Positions 33,101-38,250 are shown, counted from the first letter of the stretch. The stretch is DNA of 64,000 nucleotides from Anadara kagoshimensis (GCA_021292105.1 CM037867.1:15266928-15330927), one strand, 5' to 3'. A program made the numbers and translations. The notes: a model not told the origin generated them from the letters alone.

Positions 33101-35335
33101 TCATAATAGTGAGTGCTTGGCAAAAGAACAGTCACTACCCACTTTCAAGTCTTTGGTCAGACCTGGTCAAGGTTTGAACCCACAACCTCTCATTTACAGA
33201 GCTAGCATTCTACCAACTGAGCTACTGCAGTGGTTGACACATCATATATAACTAAATTGGTTTCAATTGACTTCTGTTTATGTTTGTAGAGTCAAGGTGG
33301 ATGTAGTAGATGTCAGATGATCTGTTTAGATCAGACAACAGGAGAGCGGAGCAGGGAACCATTAAGTACACTTGCTGCATGGAGAGGACGGAAGGTAACC
33401 ATTCTTAGTCATATTGTACCCAAATTAAGAATCCCAATCTCGAAACATTCAGTTTTAAATGAGTTCATAGGAGTTGAAAATGAATTGTGGAGTGGAGTGT
33501 ATCATAAAGTTTTACACCCATTCAAGATTCTTTCACTTATACATTGTATTGTGATGGGTTATTTCAATTTACTTAAGAAATAACATTCTATTTGAGTGTA
33601 TTCATTCGGTAATGAATGAGAGTCAGGAATAGCATATTGAATGAACTGCGAAGCAGTTTATGTTAAATATGCTATTCCTGACTATCATTCATAATACCGA
33701 ATGAATACACTCAAATAGAATGTTTTTTCCCATATTTACAATCATTAAAAATATTGATAGCATGTCCGAAATGTAAAATTATCGCTACAATAGTTTATTT
33801 CATTCAAGATTCCGACAAACATAAGGAATTGATGGAACAGCCTTGCTCCAAATAAGGATAGCTACGTCGAGACTAGACTTGAAAGCTGACCAATCAAACA
33901 ATGCATGACGTAATAGATATCATTCTGTGGCGTAATCGGGTAGTTAAACGTTAAGTAATCAGAGGTCATGACCCCACACTGTATTCAAGAGCAATTGAAT
34001 GCCAATAAAACAAATAGGTTCATCTAAAGAAGATCAATTCCAATTGTAAATATATGGACTTGAATTAATGTAAATATCATGGATCACCATGTGTACTATT
34101 ATCATACTGAATTTAGCAGTTGTTTTAAATTAGTGGCACTGTATCATCAATAAATAGCTAAAATCATGACACTGCCAGGGTCTGCATCAAATTGTGAATT
34201 AACATGAATTATTTTCTTCTGAACATTCAGAGACAGCCAATAATGTGGGTTTGCCAACATATGACATGATCAATACCCTATTATGTATGTGTGGAACATT
34301 ATGGAAAAGGTTTTTGTATCAAGTTCCAGGAAAAAAAATCATCCAGCAAATTCCCAGAAAAAATGTCAGTTTTACAGATGATATGCTATTCCGTATCCAA
34401 TGAAAATGGTGTACACTGCTGTACCACATGATCAAAACCCCTTAACATTTATACGTGGCGTTTTGGAAAATGGTTAAATCATGGACTCCTGTAATATTGT
34501 CATGTTAATGACAAAATGTGAACTGACATGATTCCATATCCATTGGAAATAAGTGTTCTCCAAAAATGTTAGAGGGTATCACATGGTACGACTGTGAACC
34601 CTGTTCAAGTTCAACACAAACACTATGGGGTATCATGTTGTACACTGGTAAATGCCATTGTACAGTAAAATCTTGATTCATCACCATCATATGTTGAGCC
34701 AAATTTTCAAATCATAAAGGGATTTGGTGATAAATCGAGGGAGACTTGTAAAAGGCAAACTTAGAAGAAACAGATAATTGGACTTAAAAAACAGTTTAGC
34801 AATAAGTACAGTGGTAAAGTTATTCATGAGCATTACAATGATGTTTTACTGCATTATGAGGTTTTCTGTCCTTAAATTAGGGCCAAAATTTCCAATGACA
34901 AAACATTAATATTTTTTCAATTTTTGAGTTATTTTTCCTAATTTTTTTAGGTACCTTTTAACAGTCTGACTCATTCAAAATACTAGTGTAAATTCTAATA
35001 CACAGTATTTAAATGATCTTATAAATTATTTACAAATTGGATGATATAAATATGCATTTCTTTACATGGAAGAACAGGATTTTTAAACTTGAAATTCCCA
35101 ATTTGCATTGGGTTTAGTGTCCTAGATTTCCAAAGAAATGGCCTTGACCACTTTTTAAAAAAGTCAGAAAAAGTCTTGGCATTTATATTTTTGTTTCAGT
35201 ACATTTTGTACTATATGGCCATTAATTATTTATATCTTGTTAATATTTCAGATTCCATTTGGTATACATTTAAGATTGGATAACAGTTGCCATGGAAATA
35301 ATATCAGAATTGGAGATAAATTAACTACCTTGTGA
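1003..35335 (+). CDS. MOCOS: Molybdenum cofactor sulfurase (MOCOS), 5'-incomplete, 14 exons
   Basis: PLP-dependent cysteine desulfurase fused to a MOSC domain; in this family it transfers sulfur to the molybdenum cofactor of xanthine dehydrogenase and aldehyde oxidase in the cytosol. Exons read from the sequence: 1003-1159, 1627-2360, 3237-3360, 19223-19299, 21769-21968, 22444-22560, 23989-24519, 25484-25646, 26372-26468, 26832-26962, 29298-29426, 32141-32250, 33290-33394, 35252-35335. All have AG/GT borders, and the phases join to one frame of 918 residues plus stop. Recognisable in order: YVDHVG and YGNPHS near the N-terminus, YPAQSNFSG, the lysine motif [13 protein letters not shown], the [10 protein letters not shown] helix, [25 protein letters not shown], then the MOSC half from [13 protein letters not shown] to [12 protein letters not shown]. 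The human protein is 888 aa; this one is longer because of two repeat-bearing insertions. The N-terminal exon (about 45-50 residues) is not found in 1-1002 and must lie upstream. Confidence 0.96.
1400..1585 (+). mobile_element. SINE-B fragment
   Basis: Matches the body of SINE-B (TGTGAGAAAGTT, CAGCTTGCCAAA, ATCTCAGAATTGACTGCCTC, TGGGGTGTAAAACACT) without the tRNA-like head. Lies in the first MOCOS intron of the window. Confidence 0.6.
1627..2360 (+). CDS. MOCOS: MOCOS exon with PLP-binding lysine and a repeat-expanded insertion
   Basis: Large exon (734 nt) covering most of the aminotransferase class V fold. [15 protein letters not shown] corresponds to the cofactor phosphate-binding segment. 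The putative Schiff-base lysine is the AAG at 2333-2335 in SFYKMFG, matching the family's SFYK-FG motif. Between ETFTF and [15 protein letters not shown] there is an acidic, Ser/Thr/Asn-rich insertion of about 75 residues absent from the human protein; its core is four in-frame 21-bp repeats at 1751-1834 encoding DLE/DTSQN. Acceptor TTTTAG ends at 1626; donor GTTAGT starts at 2361. Confidence 0.95.
1751..1834 (+). repeat. Coding 21-bp minisatellite (4 units) in MOCOS
   Basis: Four consecutive 21-nt units, GACCTTGAAACTAGTCAAAA plus T with one A/T change in the last two, followed by a degenerate fifth. Each encodes DL(E/D)TSQN, so length change by whole units keeps the frame. Confidence 0.95.
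2526..2692 (+). mobile_element. SINE-B copy, interrupted by a MITE
   Basis: tRNA-Leu/Ser-like head GTGGCCAAGTGGTCTAA followed by B-box-like AGGTTTGAATCC, then the SINE-B body. The copy breaks off at the MITE that starts at 2694; some tail sequence resumes after 3107. Confidence 0.65.
2694..3106. mobile_element. Non-autonomous TIR element (family N1)
   Basis: Terminal inverted repeats CAGGGATTTTTCTG / CAGAAAAATCTCTG, flanked by CCTCA at 2689-2693 and 3107-3111. An inverted copy is at 45154-45569 and a relative at 46110-46356. CAGGG termini suggest a hAT relative, but the direct repeat seen is only 5 bp, so the superfamily is uncertain. Confidence 0.8.
3422..3660 (-). repeat. Left minisatellite terminal inverted repeat
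   Basis: About ten units of GACGCATAATGTCCAAAC with short T-rich spacers, plus a diverged segment CATCACATTTTTGTCCAAAA. The same series, including that diverged segment, appears inverted at 6683-6986. Confidence 0.9.
3672..3975. repeat. GACA/GATA and TATC/CATC/GTCT microsatellite block
   Basis: 3672-3745 is GACAGACAGATAGATA-type and 3846-3965 is the complementary TATCTATC/CCATCCAT/GTCTGTCC type, so the block itself is a loose inverted repeat inside the transposon. Open frames across it are repeat translation, not genes. Confidence 0.85.
4585..5100 (+). pseudogene. Relic of integrase C-terminal-like plus OTU-like protease coding region
   Basis: The frame starting near 4585 reads [20 protein letters not shown] and continues with [19 protein letters not shown] and [12 protein letters not shown] up to a TGA at 4843. 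The charge pattern and the NDKVLVR...PGV...YKI...WFSV order resemble the SH3-like (GPY/F-type) end of integrases. The next frame (from about 4839) reads [20 protein letters not shown] and then FDPPGVGNC, a stop (TAG, 4962-4964), [20 protein letters not shown] and [17 protein letters not shown] followed by LRSEI is the OTU cysteine-protease signature with its catalytic Cys at 4959-4961. One frameshift and one nonsense codon therefore break what looks like a single ancestral ORF; the OTU C-terminal half with the catalytic His is missing. Confidence 0.7.
5177..5740 (+). CDS. Transposon-borne ORF: acidic repeats plus F-box-like motif
   Basis: 187 residues from ATG 5177; the same frame is open back to 5124. 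Residues 1-65 are a degenerate repeat of [10 protein letters not shown] type, strongly acidic. Residues 70-115, beginning [18 protein letters not shown] and followed by [20 protein letters not shown], resemble an F-box (LPPEI start, hydrophobic helices, conserved Pro/Val spacing). The rest, ending [20 protein letters not shown] and IFWKR, is not recognised. It follows the OTU relic inside the same element and is probably the C-terminal part of the transposon's protein. The codons after WKR (GGTAATTG) could also be a splice donor. Function unknown; expression doubtful. Confidence 0.5.
   Translation: MELAMQQVCDVGLERNSEVAFENDGDVGLERDGDVRLQKDDDLKLKGDGGVGSEIEGEVGFDADDNNNFPELLPPEIMRKIIRHTLDSNMTMLGTFNQVSHTFQELTKDYYPFVHIRDKIAGDLGLLNAKKVTISFCRLFNAAGKGSGLAVRLKECLKDCKDWWNAWLVLSALSYSRYAISSIFWKR
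6060..6107. repeat. (TC)n microsatellite
   Basis: About 24 uninterrupted TC dinucleotides, followed by CTAC/CTAT tetranucleotides to about 6140, inside the transposon. Confidence 0.95.
6683..6986 (+). repeat. Right minisatellite terminal inverted repeat
   Basis: Units of GTTTGGACATTATGCGTCAA, ending GGACATTATCAGTTTGTACA. Inverted relative to 3422-3660 and longer by several units, showing that the two arms have changed copy number independently. Confidence 0.9.
6992..7205 (+). mobile_element. SINE-B copy lacking the head
   Basis: B-box-like CTAGGTTCAAATCCCACTC followed by the SINE-B body and tail TGGGACATAAAACACCATGA CTCTACTCCAC. It abuts the right target duplication of the 3.6-kb transposon, suggesting that the transposon landed in or beside it. 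Confidence 0.65.
7349..7775 (+). repeat. About 24-bp minisatellite, roughly 17 units
   Basis: Repeats of ATTTCTGGACAATTTCTAAG / ATTTCTGGACAATTTCAAAG with variants AGTCAT, AGTCAG and ACTCAG between units. MOCOS intron; the 7776-8310 stretch after it is AT-rich with nothing recognisable. Confidence 0.92.
8319..8826. mobile_element. hAT-like MITE with internal 30-bp minisatellite
   Basis: Termini CAGGGTTCGTACAG and CTGTACGAACCCTG; flanks share TAGTAT on both sides. The interior carries four 30-bp units of CTGAAGGCCCTAAAAAGCCC (8416-8510) and diverged inverted versions near the other end. CAGGGTTCGTACA ends are typical of short hAT derivatives. Confidence 0.8.
8888..9043. repeat. Long hairpin (foldback) 2
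   Basis: ATACATTATTATGTTTTCCT with GACCTGTGCTACTATAGTAT is mirrored by the right arm, giving about 65 bp per arm around a centre containing CAGCCGAAGGTGAAGGC. A second imperfect hairpin follows at about 9209-9285 (AGTATAGTACC / GGTACTATACTT). Confidence 0.88.
9535..9780. mobile_element. Mariner-like MITE (family M2), with a doubled 5' end
   Basis: Starts TACAGTTGAACCTTGTTATA and ends CAAGGTTTTACTGTA. A second family start, ACAGTAAAACCTCATTATAA, occurs at 9597, so either a nested or a tandem partial copy is present. TA at both ends fits Tc1/mariner-type targets. Other copies: 27193-27367, 34661-34854, 63252-63427. Confidence 0.7.
10535..10795 (-). mobile_element. SINE-A relative, headless
   Basis: Contains GAATATTTCACTTATATCAA and GATGTCACCAGCTTTAGGCA, the conserved tail of SINE-A in reverse orientation, plus CAGGGAGGGTTCTTTAACAT. 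The tRNA-like head is missing. Related pieces at 35500-35690 and 47455-47645. Confidence 0.6.
10796..11500. other. AT-rich intronic stretch, nothing recognised
   Basis: No repeat family, splice-flanked coding segment or hairpin that I can support. Short ORFs here have no coding character. Confidence 0.5.
11501..11690. mobile_element. Mariner-like MITE (family M1)
   Basis: TA-CAGTCAAACCTGTGTTAAA at the left and CTTTATAGACAGAATTGACT-G-TA at the right: inverted repeats of about 25 bp bounded by TA. Interior AAGGGCCACCTGCTTATAAA is shared with 43564-43746 and 58063-58246. Confidence 0.85.
11860..12155. repeat. Degenerate tandem repeat, about 60-bp unit
   Basis: Five or so diverged units built on CTTTGGGTCCTATATACAGT / GAGAACTTGGACCTAAAGAT. 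Too diverged for an exact unit length. Confidence 0.6.
12295..12502 (-). mobile_element. SINE-B copy, near full length
   Basis: Reading on the - strand: head CACAGTGGCTGAGTGGTCTA, B-box-like region, body and tail ACTCCATTACTCAACTCC. Intronic. Confidence 0.75.
12831..13061. mobile_element. TIR element (family N2)
   Basis: TATAGGTAAACAACAGTGAC with CTGTCTGCTTGACCTTT is mirrored by AAAGGTCAAGCAGACAGGTC and GTTTGCCTATA. A second copy is in a CUL1 intron at 62403-62636 and shares the internal GTTAGGATTTGCAGTTAATT. Confidence 0.82.
13225..13460 (-). mobile_element. SINE-A fragment
   Basis: Contains GCTGAGTGCTTGGCAAAACA, TTTTCAAGTCTTGGTCA and the reverse head ACTCAGTACATTGAGTTACC, all shared with the intact SINE-A at 48437-48785. 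Confidence 0.6.
13802..14420. mobile_element. hAT-like MITE (family N3) with internal duplication and a nested MITE
   Basis: The left end AGAGGTTCAAATTTCCCAG and right end AAAGCATAATTTTGAATC are diverged forms of the CAGGGGTTCAAAATT termini of the copy at 48409-49021. About 100 bp (GGCCTATTGATTTTACATTG to GACCTGCCATATTTTAC) is tandemly duplicated at 13840-13910 and 13965-14030. Another MITE (14079-14333) sits inside. Confidence 0.7.
14079..14333. mobile_element. TIR element (family N4), nested in N3
   Basis: Right end CTTAGTTAAGGAATGATTGT matches the inverted ends of the copies at 20734-20979 and 22750-22995; the left end is diverged (CTTAGATAAGATTTTCC). Shared interior: GAATTCAAGGTGCCATTTTG. 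Confidence 0.65.
14961..15320 (-). mobile_element. SINE-C copy
   Basis: On the - strand it starts with the tRNA-like head ACCGTGGTGGCCTCATGGAA and has GTGAGTTCGAGTCCAGCTC as B box; the body includes ACTGGGGGAGTGGTACGC and the tail CTACCAACCAACC. Other copies: 39782-40075, 40936-41285, 57407-57755. Confidence 0.8.
15449..15675 (+). mobile_element. SINE-B copy, full length
   Basis: Head GCTGTGGTGGCCAAGTGGTC, then TCTCTGGACACTCTGGTTTC and tail CTGGAGTAAAACACCAAAT. A truncated SINE-B head also occurs at 15316-15350, directly joined to the head of the opposed SINE-C. Confidence 0.8.
16030..17175 (+). repeat. Satellite-like tandem array, 150-190-bp units, 7 copies
   Basis: ATTAGGTCCAAGGCATGTGG recurs at about 16054, 16235, 16384, 16561, 16722, 16911 and 17084, each followed by TCAATATTTTTCTGGTTTT, ATTACATATG and GACCTGTTTTTCTACCAGAA. 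Spacing varies between about 149 and 189 bp. MOCOS intron. Confidence 0.9.
17590..18335 (+). repeat. Second satellite-like array, 120-138-bp units, 6 copies
   Basis: CTGTGCATGTGACATTTTCC-type motif at about 17629, 17752, 17872, 18003, 18132 and 18270, each followed by ACTATGATC and TTAATTAG. Two subtypes (TTATATCACATAGCTTACTA versus GATATCTCCTTGTGGACTAT) alternate. Confidence 0.88.
18800..18955 (-). repeat. Dispersed repeat family R1 (GTTTCCA-ended)
   Basis: Contains ACTAGGTTTTCACAATTTTA and AATTAGTAGCCAATGGTGAC plus TTTGGTTTCCGGGAATG. Same family at 50500-50675, 58033-58375 (interrupted), 59938-60105, 60870-61015 and 61605-61770; ends GTTTCCA/TGGAAAC suggest a short TIR element. Confidence 0.7.
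20145..20500 (+). repeat. A-rich tandem repeat, 4 diverged units
   Basis: Units of TTCTTAATTGGGATTCATTT followed by GTCACAACTA and ATCATTGAAT, separated by long poly-A stretches. Intronic; about 100 bp per unit. Confidence 0.75.
20734..20979. mobile_element. TIR element (family N4)
   Basis: GTTTCACAATCATTCCTTAA at the left and AAAAAATGATTGTGTGAAAC at the right. Confidence 0.75.
21020..21235 (-). mobile_element. SINE-B copy
   Basis: Reverse SINE-B: GGTAGAGGAAACTGGAGTAC, ACTGACAAACTTCTCACACA and GAGATTGGAACCCAGGCAGT. Confidence 0.72.
22030..22200. repeat. Dispersed repeat family R2
   Basis: ACATACCTGAGTCCATGTCC, CAAAAGCAAAGAGAAAACTG and GGTGCTTTGGAAAAGTAAGA recur at 24541-24790 (twice), 23705-23775 and 35965-36125. 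Confidence 0.6.
22444..22560 (+). CDS. MOCOS: MOCOS exon with the sulfur-transfer cysteine motif
   Basis: Encodes [19 protein letters not shown] followed by IGACQKYLG. The RTGCFCN-GAC block is the desulfurase active-site loop; the persulfide-carrying cysteine is one of the two in GCFC (codons 22489-22491 and 22495-22497). Both are intact, so the gene looks functional. Acceptor TTATCAG, donor GTAGAG. Confidence 0.94.
22614..22742 (+). mobile_element. SINE-B, 5' part
   Basis: Clear tRNA-Leu-like head GTCCTCAGTGGCCGAGTTGT and B box GGGTTCAAATCCC; the 3' half is replaced by an N4 element starting at 22750. Confidence 0.75.
22750..22995. mobile_element. TIR element (family N4)
   Basis: GGTTCACAATCATTCCTCAA / TTAAGAAATGATTGTGAACC inverted ends; internal GAAGGTGTCATTTTGAAGAT shared with the other copies. 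Confidence 0.82.
23989..24519 (+). CDS. MOCOS: MOCOS exon bridging desulfurase and MOSC domains
   Basis: Starts [19 protein letters not shown], the conserved end of the desulfurase domain, and ends [14 protein letters not shown], the first strand of the MOSC N-terminal domain. Between them is a poorly conserved linker of roughly 110 residues with a duplicated LSNQNISS motif at about 24271-24328. The donor is CAG|GTAATT at 24520. A decayed copy of this exon end and donor lies about 144 bp downstream. Confidence 0.93.
24508..24680 (+). repeat. Local duplication of an exon end and splice donor
   Basis: GGTGCTTTTCAGGTAATTAT (exon end plus donor) recurs as TGTGCTTTTCATGTAATGAT about 144 bp downstream, and the R2 sequence after it is repeated too. 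In the second copy the CAG|GT has become CAT|GT. Confidence 0.75.
25075..25268 (+). mobile_element. SINE-B, headless
   Basis: B-box-like TAGATTCGAATCCAACTCAG, then GCACTCTGGTTTCCTCTACC and tail GGGGCATAAAACACCATTAC. Confidence 0.7.
25484..35335 (+). CDS. MOCOS: MOCOS C-terminal MOSC-domain exons (7 exons)
   Basis: Seven exons encode the molybdopterin-binding half: [22 protein letters not shown], the [12 protein letters not shown] helix, [11 protein letters not shown], and [16 protein letters not shown] with the conserved cysteine pair, then GRK and the terminal exon [11 protein letters not shown] ending TGA at 35333-35335. Exon sizes are 163, 97, 131, 129, 110, 105 and 84 nt. The last exon is followed by a further in-frame TGA. 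Confidence 0.93.
25720..25975 (+). mobile_element. SINE-B copy
   Basis: Begins GCCAGAGCCTCAGTGG, with AGACTTATGGATCACATTGC, GGTTTCCTCCACCATTCCAG and a diverged tail. The 74 bp before it repeat the preceding exon end: CCTTGACTTTCCAGGTAAGCC occurs at 25631-25651 and again at 25703-25723. Confidence 0.7.
27193..27367. mobile_element. Degenerate mariner-like MITE (family M2)
   Basis: Left ATGTATAACATGAATATAAC, right TTATAAACATGTTTTACTGT; interior matches the M2 pattern weakly. Confidence 0.5.
27443..28818. mobile_element. hAT-like non-autonomous element, about 1.4 kb
   Basis: Inverted ends AGGTCTGGGATC-GCCCGAAACG and a second inner block GATCGGGGGA; the flanking 8-bp direct repeat is GGTATTCA (27435-27442 and 28819-28826). 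An 8-bp duplication and CAGG-like ends fit hAT. The only short ORF inside (27634, [20 protein letters not shown]) is not recognisable as transposase. Contains an 18-20 nt poly-G run near 28362. Intron of MOCOS. Confidence 0.82.
29440..29708 (+). repeat. About 74-bp tandem repeat, 4 copies, split by a transposon
   Basis: TTATACCCCAAACCCTGCCC followed by TTTAGGGAGCTACATAGGAA recurs at about 29440, 29513, 29588 and 29662; the last copy resumes at 30316 after the inserted element. Confidence 0.88.
29709..30315. mobile_element. Young foldback element with 9-bp target duplication (MULE-like)
   Basis: 607 bp starting TAGCCCGAGAT and ending ATCTCGGGCTA, flanked by TATAGGAAT at 29700-29708 and 30316-30324. 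The arms are about 210-265 bp and nearly identical over the first 208 bp, differing later by about 27 bp present only on the left. Each arm starts with its own small palindrome (GGCCCGAAAT, T/A run, ATTTCGGGCC). Long TIRs with a 9-bp duplication are typical of Mutator-like elements; no transposase is present. Long ORFs over it are shadows of the palindrome. Confidence 0.88.
30625..30927 (-). other. Unrecognised 100-codon ORF in MOCOS intron
   Basis: Reads ...[20 protein letters not shown] and [20 protein letters not shown] to a TGA at 30625. Possible splice signals flank the middle (ATCAG acceptor, AG|GTTCAC donor). CG content is a little higher than in the neighbouring intron. It could be an exon of a nested gene, a retroposed fragment, or chance. 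I do not recognise the family. Confidence 0.2.
31205..31551. mobile_element. MITE with TIR AGTYGTTTTACCAGTTCCGAA
   Basis: The left 21 bp and right 21 bp are inverted with one difference. The flanks share only AAAT, so the target duplication is unclear. Interior has no ORF. Confidence 0.7.
31806..31842. repeat. Homopolymer runs (poly-A, poly-C) upstream of a MOCOS exon
   Basis: A run of about 16 A near 31773-31788 and about 18 C at 31824-31841. Assembly length here is unreliable. Confidence 0.8.
32529..32728. mobile_element. TIR element (family N5)
   Basis: TGGGGTTCGCCAATGTACTA at the left and GTGCTGGTAAACTCCA at the right, the inverted ends seen best at 53633-53815 (TGGAGTTCGCCAGCATACCA). 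A compound copy is at 34230-34659. Confidence 0.65.
32909..33238 (-). mobile_element. SINE-A copy, full length
   Basis: On the - strand: head CTGCAGTAGCTCAGTTGGTA, B box GGTTGTGGGTTCAAACC, tail TTGACTAGGATGTTAAACAC. Ends about 50 bp before the acceptor of the MOCOS exon at 33290. Confidence 0.82.
33583..33725. repeat. Long hairpin (foldback) 3 with GCGAAGC apex
   Basis: AACATTCTATTTGAGTGTAT with TCATTCGGTA and AGTCAGGAATAGCATATT pair with the right arm (about 60 bp each, few mismatches). The tip is CTGCGAAGCAG at 33646-33656. Confidence 0.92.
34230..34659. mobile_element. Compound N5 element
   Basis: GTGGGTTTGCCAACATATGA at the left and CATGTTGTACACTGGTAAAT-GCC at the right; internal repeats of the same ends at 34400-34470 suggest two overlapping copies. 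Confidence 0.55.
34661..34854. mobile_element. Mariner-like MITE (family M2)
   Basis: TACAGTAAAATCTTGATTCA at the left and AATGATGTTTTACTG at the right; interior TAGCAATAAGTACAGTGGTA AAGTTATTCATGAGCATTA like other M2 copies. Confidence 0.65.
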
Positions 35336-35499
35336 TGAAAGTACAAATGTATTGTTGTAGATGGAGATGTTATAGATTCAATTGTTACACTGTCAGTAGC
35401 TCATGACTATAATTTCTATAATTTGAACATTGATGCAGATGTTAAGTTGTTAGTGGATTAAGCCTATAACTTTGATAACTCGAAAATTGATGCAGATTT

Positions 35500-36125
35500 G
35501 ATTGATTGATTGATTGATTCCCCACATGTCTTAGTGATGGATATTGCACTTATATTGAGACATCACCAACTAGAGAAATTTTTACCCCTGCAGTATGCTC
35601 AGGCAATAAGCAGGGAGGGCTCTTTAGCATGCTATGCCTGCCATGACATAAGGCATCCATTTCTAAGATCTCTCCTGAAGGATACTTGATGCAGATATTA
35701 CATAGATAAAAGCGCAAGTAGAACTTTGATATCTCAGAACCTCCTTTCTTCAGTACCATTGATATAATTATGTCATGAAAAACTCTGGTCTTCATTGACC
35801 AAGTGGGCATACCACCTAGGTTGATCCTAATGTGAGAAAGTTAGTTTGTTTCCATGTCAAAAAGTGTTGTATCCTCTGGGCACTCCAGTTTCCTCCACCA
35901 TCCCAGAACCTCAGTGTTTATAGTGAAAGAATCTTGATTTGAGCATAAAAAGGCATTAATGCAATCAAACATTAACACACTAATCCATGTCCAAATCGCA
36001 AACCATAAAGCCTAGTGAAAACTTTGAAAACTGGCAAATTAAGTTAAGGATGTGAACTTCTACCAGGGAAAAAAGGCCAGGTGTTCCGGAAGGGTTAGCA
36101 CCTGTTATTTAGATAGCTACAACAG
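35500..36125 (-). mobile_element. SINE fragments (SINE-A relative, SINE-B piece, R2)
   Basis: 35500-35690 has the SINE-A-related ATATTGCACTTATATTGAGA and CAGGGAGGGCTCTTTAGCAT; 35815-35960 is a SINE-B body piece on the + strand (TGTGAGAAAGTTAG, CTCCAGTTTCCTCCACCATC); 35965-36125 is R2. They lie in the probable MOCOS 3' UTR. Confidence 0.55.
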
Positions 36126-36443
36126 CCATGTGTGAAATCCAACCCTTTAAGTCCCATTTATTGATTTTTAAAAATTTTAATATGCATAATCTGTAGATTT
36201 TGTAAAGTGCTCATAGAGATGCCATTTTTTTAATCAAAATTCTGTGATAATTTGATCTTGATTTTATATAATTATATTTGTATATAATATAAATTTACAA
36301 ATTGTTATTTTTTATGAAAAAATGAAATAGATTTTATATTTATTTATTTACATGTATATTTACATATAATTGTAAAAAATAAGTAGATTTTATTATTTGT
36401 TTATATTTTGTTGTTTATAAATATGTTAGCCAAGATTTGTTAC

Positions 36444-36449
36444 AATAAA
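36444..36449 (+). promoter_or_regulatory. Candidate MOCOS polyadenylation signal
   Basis: AATAAA in an AT-rich, gene-free stretch about 1.1 kb after the MOCOS stop, followed by T-rich sequence. The implied 3' UTR would contain SINE fragments at 35500-36125. Position is inferred; no transcript end can be seen. Confidence 0.35.
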
Positions 36450-36500
36450 AATATCTACAAAGATTTTTCATTGTTGTGTATTCACACAATATTTGCTTTT

Positions 36501-38250
36501 TAGCTCACCTGACCGAAGGTCATGTGAGCTTATGGCATAGCGCAGCGTGTGTATGTGCGTGTGTGCGTGTGTGCGTGTGTGCGTGTGTGCGTCGTTAACA
36601 CCTATTTTCGACTTCTCCTCTGAAACTACTGGACAGTTTTTAATGAAACTTTGTCAGAAGTATATATGGGCCGGTGCAATTCAGATTTGTTCGTGGCGTT
36701 GCCATGGCTACCATAACTAGGTCAAGGTGACCTAGGGGTGCAAAAATCTTAAAAAATCTTCTTCTCCGAAAGTACTGATTGGAGAAAAAATCTGATGTGA
36801 TATTTGGCTTCTCTAGGGTCTTAAGCCTATAGTTTGTTCATTTTGTGAAATTCGGATAAAAAATAGGTTACGCGTTTTTGCGTTTAATTTTGAAAAAATC
36901 GTAAAATAGCTTCAAATTGTTATAACTTGACTATTTGACCAGATAATGACATGGGGTTTTCAGTTTTGACATCTTCTTGTTAGTATCTTCAAATTGAGGT
37001 CAAGGTCAATTGTGAAGGTCGTGACCTAATTTTTTTTACCTCTGATTATAATTATTATCTCGAAAACTATAAACTTTTTGTATAGGCATGTATATTAGAA
37101 TGTTGTAGGTATTGATACAACGATCATTTTGATGTATAGAAAAAGGTCATGGGTTCAAAGGTCAAGGTCACAGATGTGAAACAATACCGAAATGGTTAAT
37201 TATCTTGAAAACTATAAACTTTTTGTATAGGCATGTATATTAGAATGTTGTAGGTATTGATACAACGATCATTTTGATGTATAGAAAAAGGTCATGGGTT
37301 CAAAGGTCAAGGTCACAGATGCGAAACAATACCGAAATGGTTAATTATCTCGAAAACTATAAACATTTTGTATAGGCATGTATATTAAAATGTTGTAGGT
37401 ATTGATACAACGATCATTTTGATGTATAGAAAAAGGTCATGGGTTCAAAGGTCAAGGTCACAGATGCGAAACAATACAGAAATGGTTAATTATCTCGAAA
37501 ACTATTAACATTTTGTATAGGCATGTATATTAGAATGTTGTAGGTATTGATACAATGATCATTTTGATGTATAGAAAAAGGTCATGGGTTCAAAGGTCAA
37601 GGTCACAGATGCAAAACAATACCCAAATGGTTAATTATCTCAAAAACTATAAACTTTTTGTATAGGCATGTATATTAGAATGTTGTAAGTATTGATACAA
37701 CGATCATTTTGATGTATAGAAAAAGGTCATGGGTTCAAAGGTCAAGGTCACAGATGCGAAACAATACCGTAATGGTTAATTATCTCGAAAACTATAAACT
37801 TTTTGTATATGCATGTATATTAGAATGTTGTAGATATTGATACAACAATCATTTTGATGTATAGAAAAAGGTTATGGGTTTAAAGGTCAAGGTCACATAT
37901 GCGAAACAATACCGAAATGGTTAATTATCTTGAAAACTATAAACTTTTTGTATAGGCATGTATATTAGAATGTTGTAGGTATTGATACAACGATCATATG
38001 ATGTATAGAAAAAGGTCATGAGTTCAAAGGTCAAGGTCACAGATGTGAAACAATACTGAAATGGTTAACTATCTTGAAAACTATTAACTTTTTGTATAGG
38101 CTTTTATATTAGAATGTTGTAGGTATTGATACAACAGTTATCATGATTTAAAGAAAAAAGTCATTGGGGTTTAGTATTTATGTTTTCTTTAAATCTATCA
38201 GCTAGCCATTAGTTGTCAGGTGAGCGTATCAGGCCCATGGGCCTCTTGTT
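36501..38250 (+). mobile_element. Helentron/HINE-like rolling-circle element
   Basis: Begins TAGCTCACCTGACCGAAGGT (itself a small palindrome), then a GTGTGCGTGTGT microsatellite at 36547-36590, a central minisatellite at 37040-38140, the inverted match GTCAGGTGAGCG at 38215-38226 to the first bases, and the 14-bp palindrome AGGCCCATGGGCCT just before the end CTTGTT. Short asymmetric inverted repeats, microsatellite, core tandem repeats and a 3'-terminal hairpin are the layout of Helentron-derived non-autonomous elements; T-rich insertion flanks fit. No Rep/helicase gene is present. Similar ends occur in many bivalve repeats (recollection, not a search). Confidence 0.75.
37040..38140 (+). repeat. 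About 145-bp minisatellite inside the HINE-like element
   Basis: Seven to eight units containing ATGGTTAATTATCTCGAAAA, GTATAGGCATGTATATTAGA, TGATACAACGATCATTTTGA and GGTTCAAAGGTCAAGGTCAC; neighbouring units differ at only a few positions. Confidence 0.93.

Noticed and set aside
37040..38140. CRISPR-like regular repeat
   Set aside because: Units are contiguous 145-bp tandem repeats with no spacers, in a eukaryotic intergenic element.
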